NCBI RefSeq assembly: GCF_946151075.1
Contig: NZ_OX267715.1
Coordinates: forward strand, 1,403,881-1,467,880
Length of the DNA stretch: 64,000 nucleotides
Origin: Neobacillus sp. Marseille-Q6967
GTDB taxonomy: Bacteria; Bacillota; Bacilli; Bacillales; Cytobacillaceae
Reading direction: 5' to 3'
The notes below the pieces were generated by a model. The model did not search any database and was not told the origin of the DNA. It saw nothing but the letters and a program-made list of their open reading frames with translations. Numbering within the stretch: position 1 is the stretch's first letter; every line of letters begins with the position of its first letter. The position numbers and the translations under genes were made by a program. Shown piece by piece: positions 26,995-35,825 of this stretch.

Positions 26995-28114
26995 CTAAAA
27001 ATCCCACCATGAAGAAATAGGAATGTGTTGGTCTGAATCTAATTGTGCTGTTTCACCAATTTCAGGGGCGATTAGATTAACTTCATTTTCTTTTGCCTCT
27101 TTTAATGCCCGTTCTATAGGCTCTGTCCAACCATGATAGGCAAGGGTAAATGCTCCCCAATGAATTAACATCATATTCTCCCCATTTACATCTAAGTGTG
27201 CTTGTACAGCTTCTTCGGGTGTCATATGGACCCAAGACCATCGTCGATCATATTGACCGCCTTCTATTAAAGTGATATCAAAAGGTCCGTATTTTTTTCC
27301 AATTTCCTTGAAATGGTCATCATAACCACCATCTCCACTGGTATAGAAACGTGTATTCTTTCCAAGAATGACCCAACCACCCCAAAGGGTCGTATCCCGA
27401 TTAAAAGGCCCTCTTCCAGAGAAGTGTTTGGATGGAGTCAATGCCACGGTTAATCCTTGGAACTGCGTTTCATCCCACCAATTAAGTTCTGTAATTTTTT
27501 CTTTTGGAACTCCCCAACGAATTAAATGGTTACTAACGCCGAGAGGAACGAAGGGTAATAAAGACAGCATCAATAGGCGGCATATCGTCAATAATGTGTA
27601 ATAGATCTCCAGTGTAGCGTTTGCTTCCAGCAAATGAAACGGGTGAAGCAATTGGACCTAGCATGGGGTCTACGAGTACCTTTTTGTTATCGATACTCAG
27701 CAAAAACGAAGAATGACCGAACCAAGTTAAACTATCTTCCTCACTGTTAATTTTGTTCCAATTAATATCTGAAACAGAAATTTGACCGGCAGGAGTTCGG
27801 TCTATACCACCTGAAATAGATTCCTTCATCATGGAGAAGTTATCAGATAAACTCATATCCAAGTTTGTTGGCACCTGATTAACAAACTTTCCATCGACGT
27901 AATTATCAAACTTTTTATATACCTCTTTTTGTTCTTTACTTGGGGGTTCGCCGAATACTGGATGTAGATTCAAAAACAATGTTATGACAACACATAATAC
28001 AACTAAAATAATTAATAAATGAATCATTATTTTTTTCATGATTCCTTTCCTTGTCTTTGGTGCAAGATCTTCGATTATTTTCTGTTCGGCAGTAAGTTCT
28101 TTTGGATTTGACAT
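26995..28114 (-). pseudogene. MBL-fold metallohydrolase (NAPE-PLD/RomA-like) with internal deletion
   Basis: Two overlapping frames form one gene. The first part starts at an ATG after AAGGAGG, has a membrane anchor (residues about 27-47), then LTWFGHSSFLLSID and KVLVDPMLGP, and reaches PPIDAVFIT. The second part resumes with VPLGVSNHLIRWGV and continues to the family C-terminus (GDGGYDDHF, WSWVHMTPEEAVQAH, LIHWGAFTLAYHGW). The roughly 20 residues that should carry HxHxDH are missing at 27540, and the frame shifts there. A deletion has removed the metal-binding motif, so the product is inactive. Confidence 0.85.
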
Positions 28115-28138
28115 TTAATATTCCTCCTTTCATTTTAA

Positions 28139-28169
28139 AAAACAGCTAGATAGGTAACCTAGCTGTTTT
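28139..28169 (-). terminator. Terminator hairpin between the two decayed genes
   Basis: Perfect 11-bp stem AAAACAGCTAG/CTAGCTGTTTT with a 9-base loop, downstream of the PQQ-dehydrogenase remnant. Confidence 0.75.
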
Positions 28170-28214
28170 AATAAAAAGTTTCATATTTGGTAATGACAGG
28201 TCACTCATCTCAAG

Positions 28215-28800
28215 TTAATCTAATTCTGAAAGTGAAATTCTGTATAGCTTATCATCATTCTCCTGTGGAGCACCGCGCCCGTCACTATTATTACTAATGA
28301 AATAAAGATGATTATCCTCAATCCGTACATCTCGAATTCTTCCAAGGCCGGTAATAACTTCACGATATTCTCCTGTTTCAAGGTCAAATTCTAAAACGGC
28401 AGTTCCTCTTAATGCTGCAACGTACAATTTTCCATTATAATTGTCCATCCCAGATGGTGCCCAAGTTGCTTCATCCCCAGAAGTGAATAGCGGCGAGACC
28501 ATCCCATCTTGTTCCTCATTGCCTTCGATAATTGGCCAGCCGTAATTTTGACCGGCCTCTATTCTATTTATTTCATCATTTGCATCGTTTCCGTGCTCAC
28601 CAATATATAGCGTTCCGTCAGGTAACCAGGTAATCCCTTGAGGATTTCGATGGCCATAACTATAGACGTATGCATTCGGAAATGGATTATCATTCGGAAT
28701 CGATCCATCCAGATTCATTCTTAGTATTTTTCCAGCTAATGAAGCAGGGTCTTGAGATATACTTCTTTCATATGCATCCCCAGTTGTTGCATAAAGTTTT
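28215..28800 (-). pseudogene. 5'-truncated PQQ-dependent sugar dehydrogenase gene
   Basis: The C-terminal half of a GSDH-family propeller remains: LYATTGDAYERSISQDPA at the broken end, then YSYGHRNPQGITWLPDGTLY, GEHGNDANDEINRIEAGQNY, PSGMDNYNGKLYVAAL and the final LYRISLSELD. Homology stops abruptly at about 28800, where unrelated AT-rich sequence begins, so the first half including the start is gone. An internal ATG could still give a 167-residue fragment without activity. This is a different subtype from the complete gene at 9128. Confidence 0.85.
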
Positions 28801-28960
28801 TATGGTACAACGAAATTTACTCATCAATTTATATCAAACATGTGTATACAATACGTCGTACTAGTGGGAATCCTATCATTGATATTAAGTTTGACAACTA
28901 ATTTACAAAGAAACTATAATTTATTCCTTCACAACGACTAGAAAAGAAATTTAAGGATCA

Positions 28961-28990
28961 AAAAAGCTAGGTATGCTACCTAGCCTTTTT
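28961..28990. terminator. Bidirectional terminator downstream of tetR
   Basis: Stem AAAAAGCTAGGTA/TACCTAGCCTTTTT (one mismatch) with T-tracts on both strands, about 60 bases past the tetR stop. Confidence 0.75.
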
Positions 28991-29048
28991 ATTTGATTAA
29001 ATTATTAGAATGTGTTTTTTTATTTTATCTAATTTCATTAAAGAGAAA

Positions 29049-29594
29049 CTATAGAATTCTCTCTAACAAAATCCCCAATTCTTTTGCTATTGACTTAGGC
29101 GGAGTAGGCATTCCATCCTTTAACCATGATTCCAAAACCCCTACGTAAGCATTTCCAGCAAATTTAACAATAACGTCTTCACTTAAACCTTCATTTTTTC
29201 CATTTGTTTTCTGCAACTCGTCCTTGTAACCTTCCATAACATACTCTAGGAACTTACTACGAAAAGCAGGAGCCGCTTTACTGGCTAACATGGTCGAAAA
29301 GAATAAATAATGTTTCTCAAAGTATTCAAAAAAGATCTGGATTGCATCTACCCATTCCTCTTGACATGCCCATTCACTTGTTTCCTTAAGCTCGTTTATA
29401 TGTTCATCTATCATCTTATCTAGTAGATCGTATTTATCCAAGTAATGAAGATAAACAGTACTTCGATTCACATTAGCTCTGTCAGAAATATCCTGAATGG
29501 TAATGTCATCGAAATTTTTTTCATTCATAAGTTCAAGAATTGCTTTTTTTATCGCCTCTTGAGTTTTGACTACCCTTCTATCTACTTTTGACAT
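29049..29594 (-). CDS. TetR family transcriptional regulator
   Basis: A 181-residue TetR-type repressor: DNA-binding domain VVKTQEAIKKAILELM, FDDITIQDISDRANVNRSTV and YLHYLDKYDLLDKM, then a variable ligand domain (IQIFFEYFEKHYLFFSTML). The ATG has only a weak GGTGA upstream. It is divergent from a broken hydrolase gene, with operator-like palindromes between them. Because the same promoter/operator block stands before adhA and the cytochrome P460 operon, this protein is the best candidate to control all three. Confidence 0.9.
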   Translation of the reverse strand: MSKVDRRVVKTQEAIKKAILELMNEKNFDDITIQDISDRANVNRSTVYLHYLDKYDLLDKMIDEHINELKETSEWACQEEWVDAIQIFFEYFEKHYLFFSTMLASKAAPAFRSKFLEYVMEGYKDELQKTNGKNEGLSEDVIVKFAGNAYVGVLESWLKDGMPTPPKSIAKELGILLERIL

Positions 29595-29623
29595 TGTTTT
29601 TTCACCAGTCTTTCCTAAAGATA

Positions 29624-29750
29624 ATCAACAATTTTTATTGATTTGTTGAGTAAACAACGAATTGCGGTCATTTAACGATTGAAAGGAACGTATTTCTATT
29701 TATAATTATAAACAGTTGTTGGTTAATCAATCAATGATGTTTTTGTTTGC
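29624..29750 (+). promoter_or_regulatory. TetR-type divergent promoter/operator module, copy 3 (tetR/hydrolase)
   Basis: Rightward promoter TTGAAA (29679-29684), 16 bases, TATAAT (29701-29706) for the hydrolase. Operator TTGTTGAGTAAACAA is at 29643-29657 and a second half-site-rich stretch GTTGTTGGTTAATC follows the -10 box. It matches modules at 24031 and 26701 in the same orientation relative to the regulated gene. Confidence 0.75.
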
Positions 29751-29792
29751 GATACCCCTAAATAAAAAAATAAGAAGAGAGGGTTAAAAGAA

Positions 29793-30746
29793 ATGTCAAA
29801 GACAGCTAACTATATATTTGAGTTAAGCGATAATGTTATAAGGAAATCAGTTACATACAAAAACAGGTTAGGAATCAAAATTGCGGCAGATCTTTACTTG
29901 CCAGTAGACTTTGATGAGTAAAAGAAACACACAGCCGTTATTATCGGTGCTCCTTATGGTGGTGTTAAAGAGCAAGGTCCTGGTATCTATGCTCAAAACA
30001 TGGCAGAGCGTGGTTTTGTGGCTCTTGCATTTGACCCATCGTACAACGGATACAGTGGAGGAGAGCCACGGCACATTTCTTCTCCTGATCTTTTCGTAGA
30101 AGATTTCAGTGCAGCCGTTGATTATTTAGGTACACGTCCATTTGTAGATAGGAATCAAATTGGTGTAATCGGTATGTGTGGCAGCGGTAGTTTTGGGATT
30201 AGTGCAGCGCAAGTTGATAGGCGAATCAAGGCCGTTGCCACGATCAGCATGTACGATATATCCCGTGTAGCAGCCTAAGGCTGGATGGACTCGTTAACCG
30301 AATAAGAACGCAACAGTATGCTCGTTGCAATTGCCGAGCAACGTTACGTGGATTTCGAGGCCGCCCAGCCAGCGCTCGCCCAGAGAGGAGCACCTATTGG
30401 ATTTGACGAAAATACAGACCCTATCGGTCGCGAGTTTGGTGAGTTCTATTCTACACCTCGTGGGTATCACCCAAACTCCATTACTCAATTTACCGTGACC
30501 AGCAGCATGTCATGGATGAACTTCCCTCTGCTTACACACATTAAATCGATTTCGCCGCGACCAATTTTGTTCATCATAGGCGAGCACGCTCACTCACGAT
30601 ACTTTAGTGAAGATGCTTACGAATTGGCGGCAGAACCAAAAGAGCTGTACATCGTCCCAAATGCAGGACACGTTGATTTGTACTACAAGACTGATTTGAT
30701 TCCATTCGACAAGTTGGAAGCATTCTTTACTGATAATTTGAAGTAA
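29793..30746 (+). pseudogene. Alpha/beta hydrolase with three in-frame stop codons
   Basis: One continuous reading frame from the ATG at 29793 (after AGAGGG) to 30746 encodes a dienelactone-hydrolase-like protein of about 317 residues, with AVIIGAPYGGVKEQG, nucleophile elbow IGMCGSGSFG, GEHAHSRYFSEDAY (acid region) and PNAGHVDLYY (histidine). It is interrupted by TAA at 29919, 30276 and 30303, with no frameshift. Relatives read through at these points with sense codons, so nonsense mutations are the simple explanation. Promoter and operator remain intact. Confidence 0.85.
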
Positions 30747-30811
30747 CAATCGCTTCAAAGTAAAAGTTAAGCACAAAAGATCGCCGAGCTTCAGTAAAGT
30801 ACTAACATAAA

Positions 30812-30844
30812 ATAAACTGCCCTAATTAATTTGGGGCAGTTTAT
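30812..30844 (+). terminator. Terminator of the hydrolase gene
   Basis: Perfect 11-bp stem ATAAACTGCCC/GGGCAGTTTAT followed by TTTT, 65 bases past the hydrolase stop. Confidence 0.85.
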
Positions 30845-30994
30845 TTTTAATTAATTGTTTAATACTTTTACTGAATATGATTTATTCCCTTACTTCATTC
30901 AACTATTCAGATGTCCATAAATCTAATTATTGGGATTTAATTTAACAGCTTCGGAAATAAATGAATGAATGGAAATCAAATAGGAGGTTTAATA

Positions 30995-31741
30995 ATGGAC
31001 CGCATTGAAAAAAGCAAGGAAAAAGAAAGACCCTATATTATTTGTCACATGCTAACTTCATTGGATGGGAAAATCATTGGAGAATATTTGATAGAAGAAC
31101 GAGCAGCTTATTTTAGAGATTTATACGAAAAAATCCATGATCGTTACGGAGGTAAAGCATGGATGTGTGGTAGGGTTACCATGGAGGAACACTTTACTTT
31201 CGGAAATCAATTAGATTTAAAAGAAAAAAACATTCCACCTATTCCTAGAACTGACTATGTAGCAAATACAGATACTAAAACGTATGCAGTCGCAGTAGAC
31301 CCTTCTGGAAAATTAGGATGGACAAAAAACTACATTACAGATGACTACGGATTAGGAGATCACATTATAGAAGTGCTTACAGAACAAGTATCTGATGTCT
31401 ACCTAGCTCATCTGCAAAAACTAGGTATATCTTATATTTTCGGTGGAAAAGAACGATTAAATTTTACTGTCGTAGTGGAAAAGCTAAAAAGTCTATTTTC
31501 AATCGATCAATTAATGCTAGAAGGTGGGGGCTTTTTAAATGGCTCCTTATTGAATGAAAGATTAATCGATGAATTGAGCCTGATTTTAGTCCCAATTGCA
31601 GATGGTGCATCTAACTCTGTGACACTATTTGAAACGAGCTCTTTTCTAACAAATCAGCATCCAGTAAATTTCTTTTTGAAAGAAGTCGAAAAACTGGACG
31701 ACGGTGGGTTATGGTTAAAGTATGTAACAAAACGTGATTAA
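30995..31741 (+). CDS. RibD C-terminal/dihydrofolate reductase-like protein
   Basis: A protein of about 248 residues with the RibD_C reductase fold: YIICHMLTSLDGKIIGEY at the start, WMCGRVTMEEHF (cofactor region), and LMLEGGGFLNGSLLNERLIDELSLILVPI, the signature of pyrimidine deaminase/reductase-like proteins. Stand-alone members of this kind are not part of riboflavin synthesis and probably reduce other substrates with NADPH. AGGAGGT six bases before the ATG at 30995 sets the start, although the frame is open from 30965. Confidence 0.87.
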   Translation: MDRIEKSKEKERPYIICHMLTSLDGKIIGEYLIEERAAYFRDLYEKIHDRYGGKAWMCGRVTMEEHFTFGNQLDLKEKNIPPIPRTDYVANTDTKTYAVAVDPSGKLGWTKNYITDDYGLGDHIIEVLTEQVSDVYLAHLQKLGISYIFGGKERLNFTVVVEKLKSLFSIDQLMLEGGGFLNGSLLNERLIDELSLILVPIADGASNSVTLFETSSFLTNQHPVNFFLKEVEKLDDGGLWLKYVTKRD

Positions 31742-31874
31742 CCGCCTCTACCAAGACAAAGTTAAAATAAAGAATCGTATAGCACTAAGAATCAAAAAGA
31801 AAGTAGGACTTAAAATAGGCAAATGAACAATTAAGCAATAACACAATCCAGAGGGGGTAAAAGGGCAAAAAAAA

Positions 31875-31899
31875 GAGGATGATAACTGATATCATCCTC
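31875..31899 (-). terminator. Terminator of the DEAD-box helicase gene
   Basis: Stem GAGGATGAT/ATCATCCTC with a 7-base loop, followed on the minus strand by eight T residues. Confidence 0.9.
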
Positions 31900-31930
31900 C
31901 TGGTAATCATTTCATAATCCTTTCTTTTTT

Positions 31931-33367
31931 CTATGAGGACATGGAAGTTTTTTTCCGTTTACCATTTCCCGCTTTTCCCCTAAATTCCCTATTCCCTTTA
32001 TAGTTTCTCCTTGATTTCTCTTTTACCTTTATTTTAGACCTATTAGCATATCGCGGTGTCTCGGAAGTTAGCTGAACGGGAACATCCCTCTGTTCCTTCG
32101 ACAACAATTTCAAGGCAATTGAAACTAACGCTATCGAATCGTATTGATCGAGCAATTCACTTGCTGCATGTTTAAACTGTGCGTACTGCTCCTCTTCAAC
32201 CAATTGAATCATTTTTTCTACTGCAGCTTGCTGTATAGACTCCCTTGCCTCTGCTACCGTCGGTATTGATTTGCGCTGGATTTTTCCTTTCGAGGCTTTT
32301 TCAATACTATGGATCTGTCCGGTTTCCCTCGGTGTAGCAAATGTAATAGCTAACCCCGTCTTACCTGCTCTTCCCGTTCTGCCGATTCGGTGAACATAGC
32401 TTTCCGGGTCTTGAGGAATGTCAAAATTGTAGACGTGGGTAACCCCTGAAACATCAATTCCCCTTGCAGCCACATCAGTCGCAACTAAAATATCAATGTT
32501 TCCCTCACGAAATTTATTCATCACAACATCTCGTTGTCGTTGATTTAAATCTCCGTGCAATCCTTCAGCAAGATACCCTCTTTTATTCAATGCATCACTC
32601 AATTCATCTACTCGTCTTTTTGTTCTTCCAAAAATCACGGCTAATTCTGGGTTATCCACGTCTAGCAGACGGCAAAGCACATCAAATTTATCCCGCTCAT
32701 TAACTTCATAATAAATTTGCTTTACAGTTGGCGAGGTAACTTCCTTCGCCTTCATCTTTACTAACTCTGGATCTTTCAAAAACTTTTCCGCAAGATTTTG
32801 AATCGGTTTGGGCATAGTTGCGGAGAACAGCAAGGTTTGTTTTTCTTCAGGGGTCTCTTTGAGGATTCGTTCGATATCTTCCAGAAAGCCCATATCTAAC
32901 ATTTCATCTGCTTCATCCAAAACCACCACTGAGATTCGGTCTAACTTTAGAGTTTTACGTTTAATGTGGTCCAAAAGTCTTCCGGGTGTTCCCGAAATAA
33001 TGTGAGGTCCCTTTTTTAATGCCTTAATTTGGCGATCTATCGACTGCCCTCCATAAATAGGGAGAGAGGTTATGCCCATGTATTTCGCCAGTCGATTGAT
33101 CTCTTCTGAAACCTGAATAGCTAATTCTCTTGTAGGTGCAATTGCAATCGCCTGAACATATTTTTTGCTCGTATCCACTCTCTCCAAGATCGGTATGGCG
33201 AAGGCAGCCGTCTTTCCTGTACCTGTTTGTGCTTGACCAATAATGTCCTTACCCGTCAAAGCTATGGGAATGGCTTTCTCTTGAATAGGAGATGCTTCTT
33301 CAAAACCCATATCCGTAATTGCTCTTTGAACGGGTTCACTAATGCCCATTTCATGAAATGTTGTCAT
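31931..33367 (-). CDS. cshA: DEAD-box ATP-dependent RNA helicase CshA-like
   Basis: A 478-residue DEAD-box helicase with all motifs in order: [13 protein letters not shown] (Q motif), [12 protein letters not shown] (I), PTRELA (Ia), TPGR (Ib), DEAD (II), SAT (III), DVAARGID (V) and [10 protein letters not shown] (VI), then a basic, glycine/arginine-rich C-terminal tail ([19 protein letters not shown]). Length and tail match CshA-type enzymes, which remodel RNA in the degradosome, ribosome assembly and cold adaptation. The gene has its own strong terminator and is probably part of the core genome. Confidence 0.93.
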   Translation of the reverse strand: MTTFHEMGISEPVQRAITDMGFEEASPIQEKAIPIALTGKDIIGQAQTGTGKTAAFAIPILERVDTSKKYVQAIAIAPTRELAIQVSEEINRLAKYMGITSLPIYGGQSIDRQIKALKKGPHIISGTPGRLLDHIKRKTLKLDRISVVVLDEADEMLDMGFLEDIERILKETPEEKQTLLFSATMPKPIQNLAEKFLKDPELVKMKAKEVTSPTVKQIYYEVNERDKFDVLCRLLDVDNPELAVIFGRTKRRVDELSDALNKRGYLAEGLHGDLNQRQRDVVMNKFREGNIDILVATDVAARGIDVSGVTHVYNFDIPQDPESYVHRIGRTGRAGKTGLAITFATPRETGQIHSIEKASKGKIQRKSIPTVAEARESIQQAAVEKMIQLVEEEQYAQFKHAASELLDQYDSIALVSIALKLLSKEQRDVPVQLTSETPRYANRSKIKVKEKSRRNYKGNREFRGKAGNGKRKKTSMSS

Positions 33368-33475
33368 ACTTCAAAAACCCCTTCTATTTGTTTACTTTTT
33401 TTTATATTGGACTAAACTGCTTGATTGAATGCACCATATGTATTGATTTAAGATAAAGAAATTTTTATTAACTGG

Positions 33476-33530
33476 CTTAACTAATAAAGAAAAAAGCGAT
33501 CCTTCGTTTAGAATCGCCACCCGTTTCGTA
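33476..33530 (+). repeat. THR interspersed repeat, diverged
   Basis: Left TTAACTAATAAAGAAAAAAGCG, central GCGATCCTTCGTTTAGAATCGC hairpin region and ACCCGTTTCG. It abuts a VOC gene fragment. Confidence 0.5.
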
Positions 33531-33556
33531 TTATAAGGTCAGCCAGATTTCTGGTT

Positions 33557-33622
33557 GACCATTGAATAAAATTCAATCTACTTATTTAAATCTGTAACAT
33601 TGATTCCAACATGCGTTTTCAT
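33557..33622 (-). pseudogene. Start fragment of a VOC-family gene
   Basis: GGAGGGATTATC leads into an ATG and the opening MKTHVGINVTDLNK, then a TAG, then IEFYSMV in the same frame. This is the first beta-strand and helix of a vicinal-oxygen-chelate protein (usual form DLxKSIxFY). The remaining 100 or so residues are absent; a THR repeat lies directly beyond the break. Confidence 0.65.
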
Positions 33623-33757
33623 GATAATCCCTCCAAATGATTTATTTAAAGTTAAGTTAGCAACAAGATGATTATGCAAAATTAAAAGGATTGAACCCTG
33701 TAGTACAGAGTGAGCCCAGCAATTGCTAAAGCTCAAACTAATTTTTGTTCTCTTTCT

Positions 33758-33818
33758 TGTTCGACTAAACTGATCCGATAGTGCAATAAGAAAAAAGGGA
33801 TCGCCGCAGCCATCCCAA
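33758..33818 (+). repeat. THR interspersed repeat, left and central modules
   Basis: TTCGACTAAACTGATCCGATAG, then AATAAGAAAAAA and the central hairpin GGGATCGCCGCAGCCATCCC. The hairpin plus the T-tract on the minus strand can serve as terminator for the gene at 33841. Confidence 0.8.
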
Positions 33819-33840
33819 CAGGATTTGGAGGACGATTCCA

Positions 33841-34947
33841 TTACTTTTTTACTTTTATTTTCTCGGGTATAGTCGTCCAGTACATTGGGTCTTCCAAACC
33901 GAGCCGCCAAATCCCGATTCCCCGTAAGTTATATTTTTGTACAAGGTTTAGCTTAAACCGCAGACTATGGCTATTCTCAAACCAAGCCTGGTGGCTATGA
34001 TGTTCTTCATCTACGTAACTGAAATGAGGTGTTTGCGAGCGGGAGTCCCATAGAACTTTAGCTTTATATTTTGTTTTCTGACCCATCAACTCTTCATAGG
34101 AACTATACCTGGCTTTGCCTGTTGTTGTATCCCAGTCCCATCCATAACCAGCGATACCGAGTAGAATTTTTGATGGCGGAACTTCATGTTTTAAAGCATA
34201 ACGAATCGTTGCTTCTGTCCAATTGACTGATGCTGTTGACCCGGGTTTTGTTCTTGGGTTGTGTTCATCGTATGTCATAATCATTAATCCATCTGAATAT
34301 AGACTAAGCTTTTCGTAATCAAACCACGGTGACCATGGATTAGCACGGGAATCACCTGTGTTTGCCGGGACTGAAACCGTAACTACTTTTCCATCACGAT
34401 GCAGAGTATCAGACAATTTTTTTATCAGCTGACTAAAGGAATCTCGGTCAGTCAAATACAAATTTTCCATGTCAATATTAATACCGTCATATTTAAACTG
34501 ATCAATTTCATTGCGTAGGTTCTGAATGAAAACATTACGGTTGTTATCGTTATCGAGTACATTACTCGCTACCTGCTTGCCCTTCTCGACGGTTTCATAA
34601 AAGAGATTATGTACAACCATATATACCTTCAGGTGTTTTTTATGAGCACTCTGAATAACCTTTCTCTTATGATCTGCTGTAACGGAATCTATAAGACTGC
34701 CTGGACGTTTATCATCAAGCTTATACCAAAAGGGTGCAATGATGCTTAAACTGTTGAAATGCGAGTTAACTGTAGGTTGAGATCCTGGATACGTTCCTTC
34801 CTTTTCTGTGTAGAAACCTAAAACTTCACGAGGAGTTTTATTCTTATTATTTTCCTCTTTTCTTTGTAACTGACTACAGGATGACATTAGTAATAATGCC
34901 ATGCTTAAAGCAATGATGGTGAATGACCGATAACAATTTTTCGCCAT
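33841..34947 (-). CDS. Glycoside hydrolase family 18 lipoprotein
   Basis: A 368-residue lipoprotein with lipobox LLLMSSCSQ followed by a GH18 TIM barrel. The catalytic strand reads YDGINIDMEN, with the glutamate as acid/base; the asparagine in place of the usual middle aspartate is common in the spore-hydrolase branch (YaaH, YdhD). Other barrel landmarks are LSIIAPFWYKL, DGLMIMTYDEH and ILLGIAGYGWDWD. Such enzymes cleave N-acetylglucosamine polymers or spore cortex peptidoglycan. There are no LysM repeats here, and the lipid anchor suggests action at the outer face of a membrane. Confidence 0.88.
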   Translation of the reverse strand: MAKNCYRSFTIIALSMALLLMSSCSQLQRKEENNKNKTPREVLGFYTEKEGTYPGSQPTVNSHFNSLSIIAPFWYKLDDKRPGSLIDSVTADHKRKVIQSAHKKHLKVYMVVHNLFYETVEKGKQVASNVLDNDNNRNVFIQNLRNEIDQFKYDGINIDMENLYLTDRDSFSQLIKKLSDTLHRDGKVVTVSVPANTGDSRANPWSPWFDYEKLSLYSDGLMIMTYDEHNPRTKPGSTASVNWTEATIRYALKHEVPPSKILLGIAGYGWDWDTTTGKARYSSYEELMGQKTKYKAKVLWDSRSQTPHFSYVDEEHHSHQAWFENSHSLRFKLNLVQKYNLRGIGIWRLGLEDPMYWTTIPEKIKVKK

Positions 34948-35204
34948 AATACACCTTCTTCTAATTTGTATATTTCTTAAGTTGATAAGAAAAGCTGTAA
35001 CTTATTCACGAATTACCTCTCCCCCATAAAAGGGTCTCAGGTAAAAGACCTGTACAAGTTAATTTAAGTAGTTCGGTTTTAAAGTACAAAAACGCAATTA
35101 GAAGGCAAATCGAAACAGAATTAGCAACTGATCAATGTAAATAACATTACAATTGGCAAAAAAAATGCTCAGAGCGAAAGATCTCTAAGCGTTTTTTATA
35201 ATGT
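34948..35204. other. Intergenic region upstream of the GH18 gene
   Basis: Holds the presumed GH18 promoter and a diverged THR-like stretch (GTTAATTTAAGTAGTTCGG around 35057-35075). No gene is recognised. Confidence 0.35.
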
Positions 35205-35256
35205 CTTATTCAATTTAAGCACCCGATAGTTTAAGTGAAAACCTTCACAATTTCTT
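35162..35256 (+). repeat. THR interspersed repeat, central and right modules
   Basis: Hairpin GCTCAGAG..CTCTAAGC with flanking A- and T-tracts in the central position, then the right module ATTTAAGCACCCGATAGTTTAAGTGAAA with CCTTCACAATTTC. Confidence 0.75.
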
Positions 35257-35296
35257 CACCCTTACCGGATACGTGTGAATTGGGCTTTTAATTGAA

Positions 35297-35333
35297 TTAG
35301 GGCACTATTCCTTATTATAGGAAAGCGCCCTTT
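35297..35333 (-). terminator. Terminator-like hairpin of the YobU-type operon
   Basis: Imperfect stem GGGCGCTTTCC/GGAATAGTGCCC (minus strand) directly after the operon stop codon. Confidence 0.5.
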
Positions 35334-35338
35334 ATACT

Positions 35339-35809
35339 TTAATATTCGCCTTTAATTACAAAAAACGAGCCCCGAATTGATCCAGCTAGTTTAGACTTCT
35401 GCCTAGCAAACTTAAACTTCCCTTCTAACTCCTTTGGTACCTCCATCCCCTCAGAAAGCTTAAAACCAACGGCCCGCTTCTTAGCGTCATCAACCGTATA
35501 CATGACGTTGACCTCAAGACCATCCTCATAAAAGACGTAGGCCCACTTGATATTTTCCACTTGAAAACGTGACGTTTCTAAAGGTTTGGCCGCAAACTCA
35601 ATATCACGTTCTTCTTTCAAAATTCGGTTCACATAATCAAGTGTCTCCTTGCTTTCGTTAGCTGGTACAACCGTAAATTCATGCTTATATTTGTTCATAA
35701 AGTAACGGGCTTCATTAGCACGTAAACCAGCAAGCGCTTCTGCTACTGGGGAAGACTCTAAACCAACTGTAGACACATTTTTGAAATCAACGATATAGGA
35801 CATTTCCAT
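35339..35809 (-). CDS. Unrecognised cytoplasmic protein cotranscribed with a YobU-like gene
   Basis: A 156-residue soluble alpha/beta protein with no signal or membrane segment and no family I can name. Visible features are a charged, Lys/Glu-rich composition and the segments ANEARYFMNKYKHEFTVV and AYVFYEDGLEVNVMYTVDD. The ATG follows AGGGGGG. It lies 16 bases after the effector-domain gene at 35826, so both form one operon facing a WYL-type regulator. Its partner suggests a ligand-sensing or modulatory role, but nothing in the sequence proves it. Confidence 0.7.
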   Translation of the reverse strand: MEMSYIVDFKNVSTVGLESSPVAEALAGLRANEARYFMNKYKHEFTVVPANESKETLDYVNRILKEERDIEFAAKPLETSRFQVENIKWAYVFYEDGLEVNVMYTVDDAKKRAVGFKLSEGMEVPKELEGKFKFARQKSKLAGSIRGSFFVIKGEY

Positions 35810-35825
35810 CCCCCCTTATATCTTT

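Noticed and set aside
29793..30746. Stop-codon recoding in the hydrolase
   Set aside because: TAA is used as the normal stop throughout the window, and no recoding signal is visible; nonsense mutation is simpler.
33578..33910. Minus-strand open frame of 110 codons overlapping the GH18 stop
   Set aside because: Its middle is THR repeat sequence; only its last codons are meaningful, as the start of the VOC fragment.
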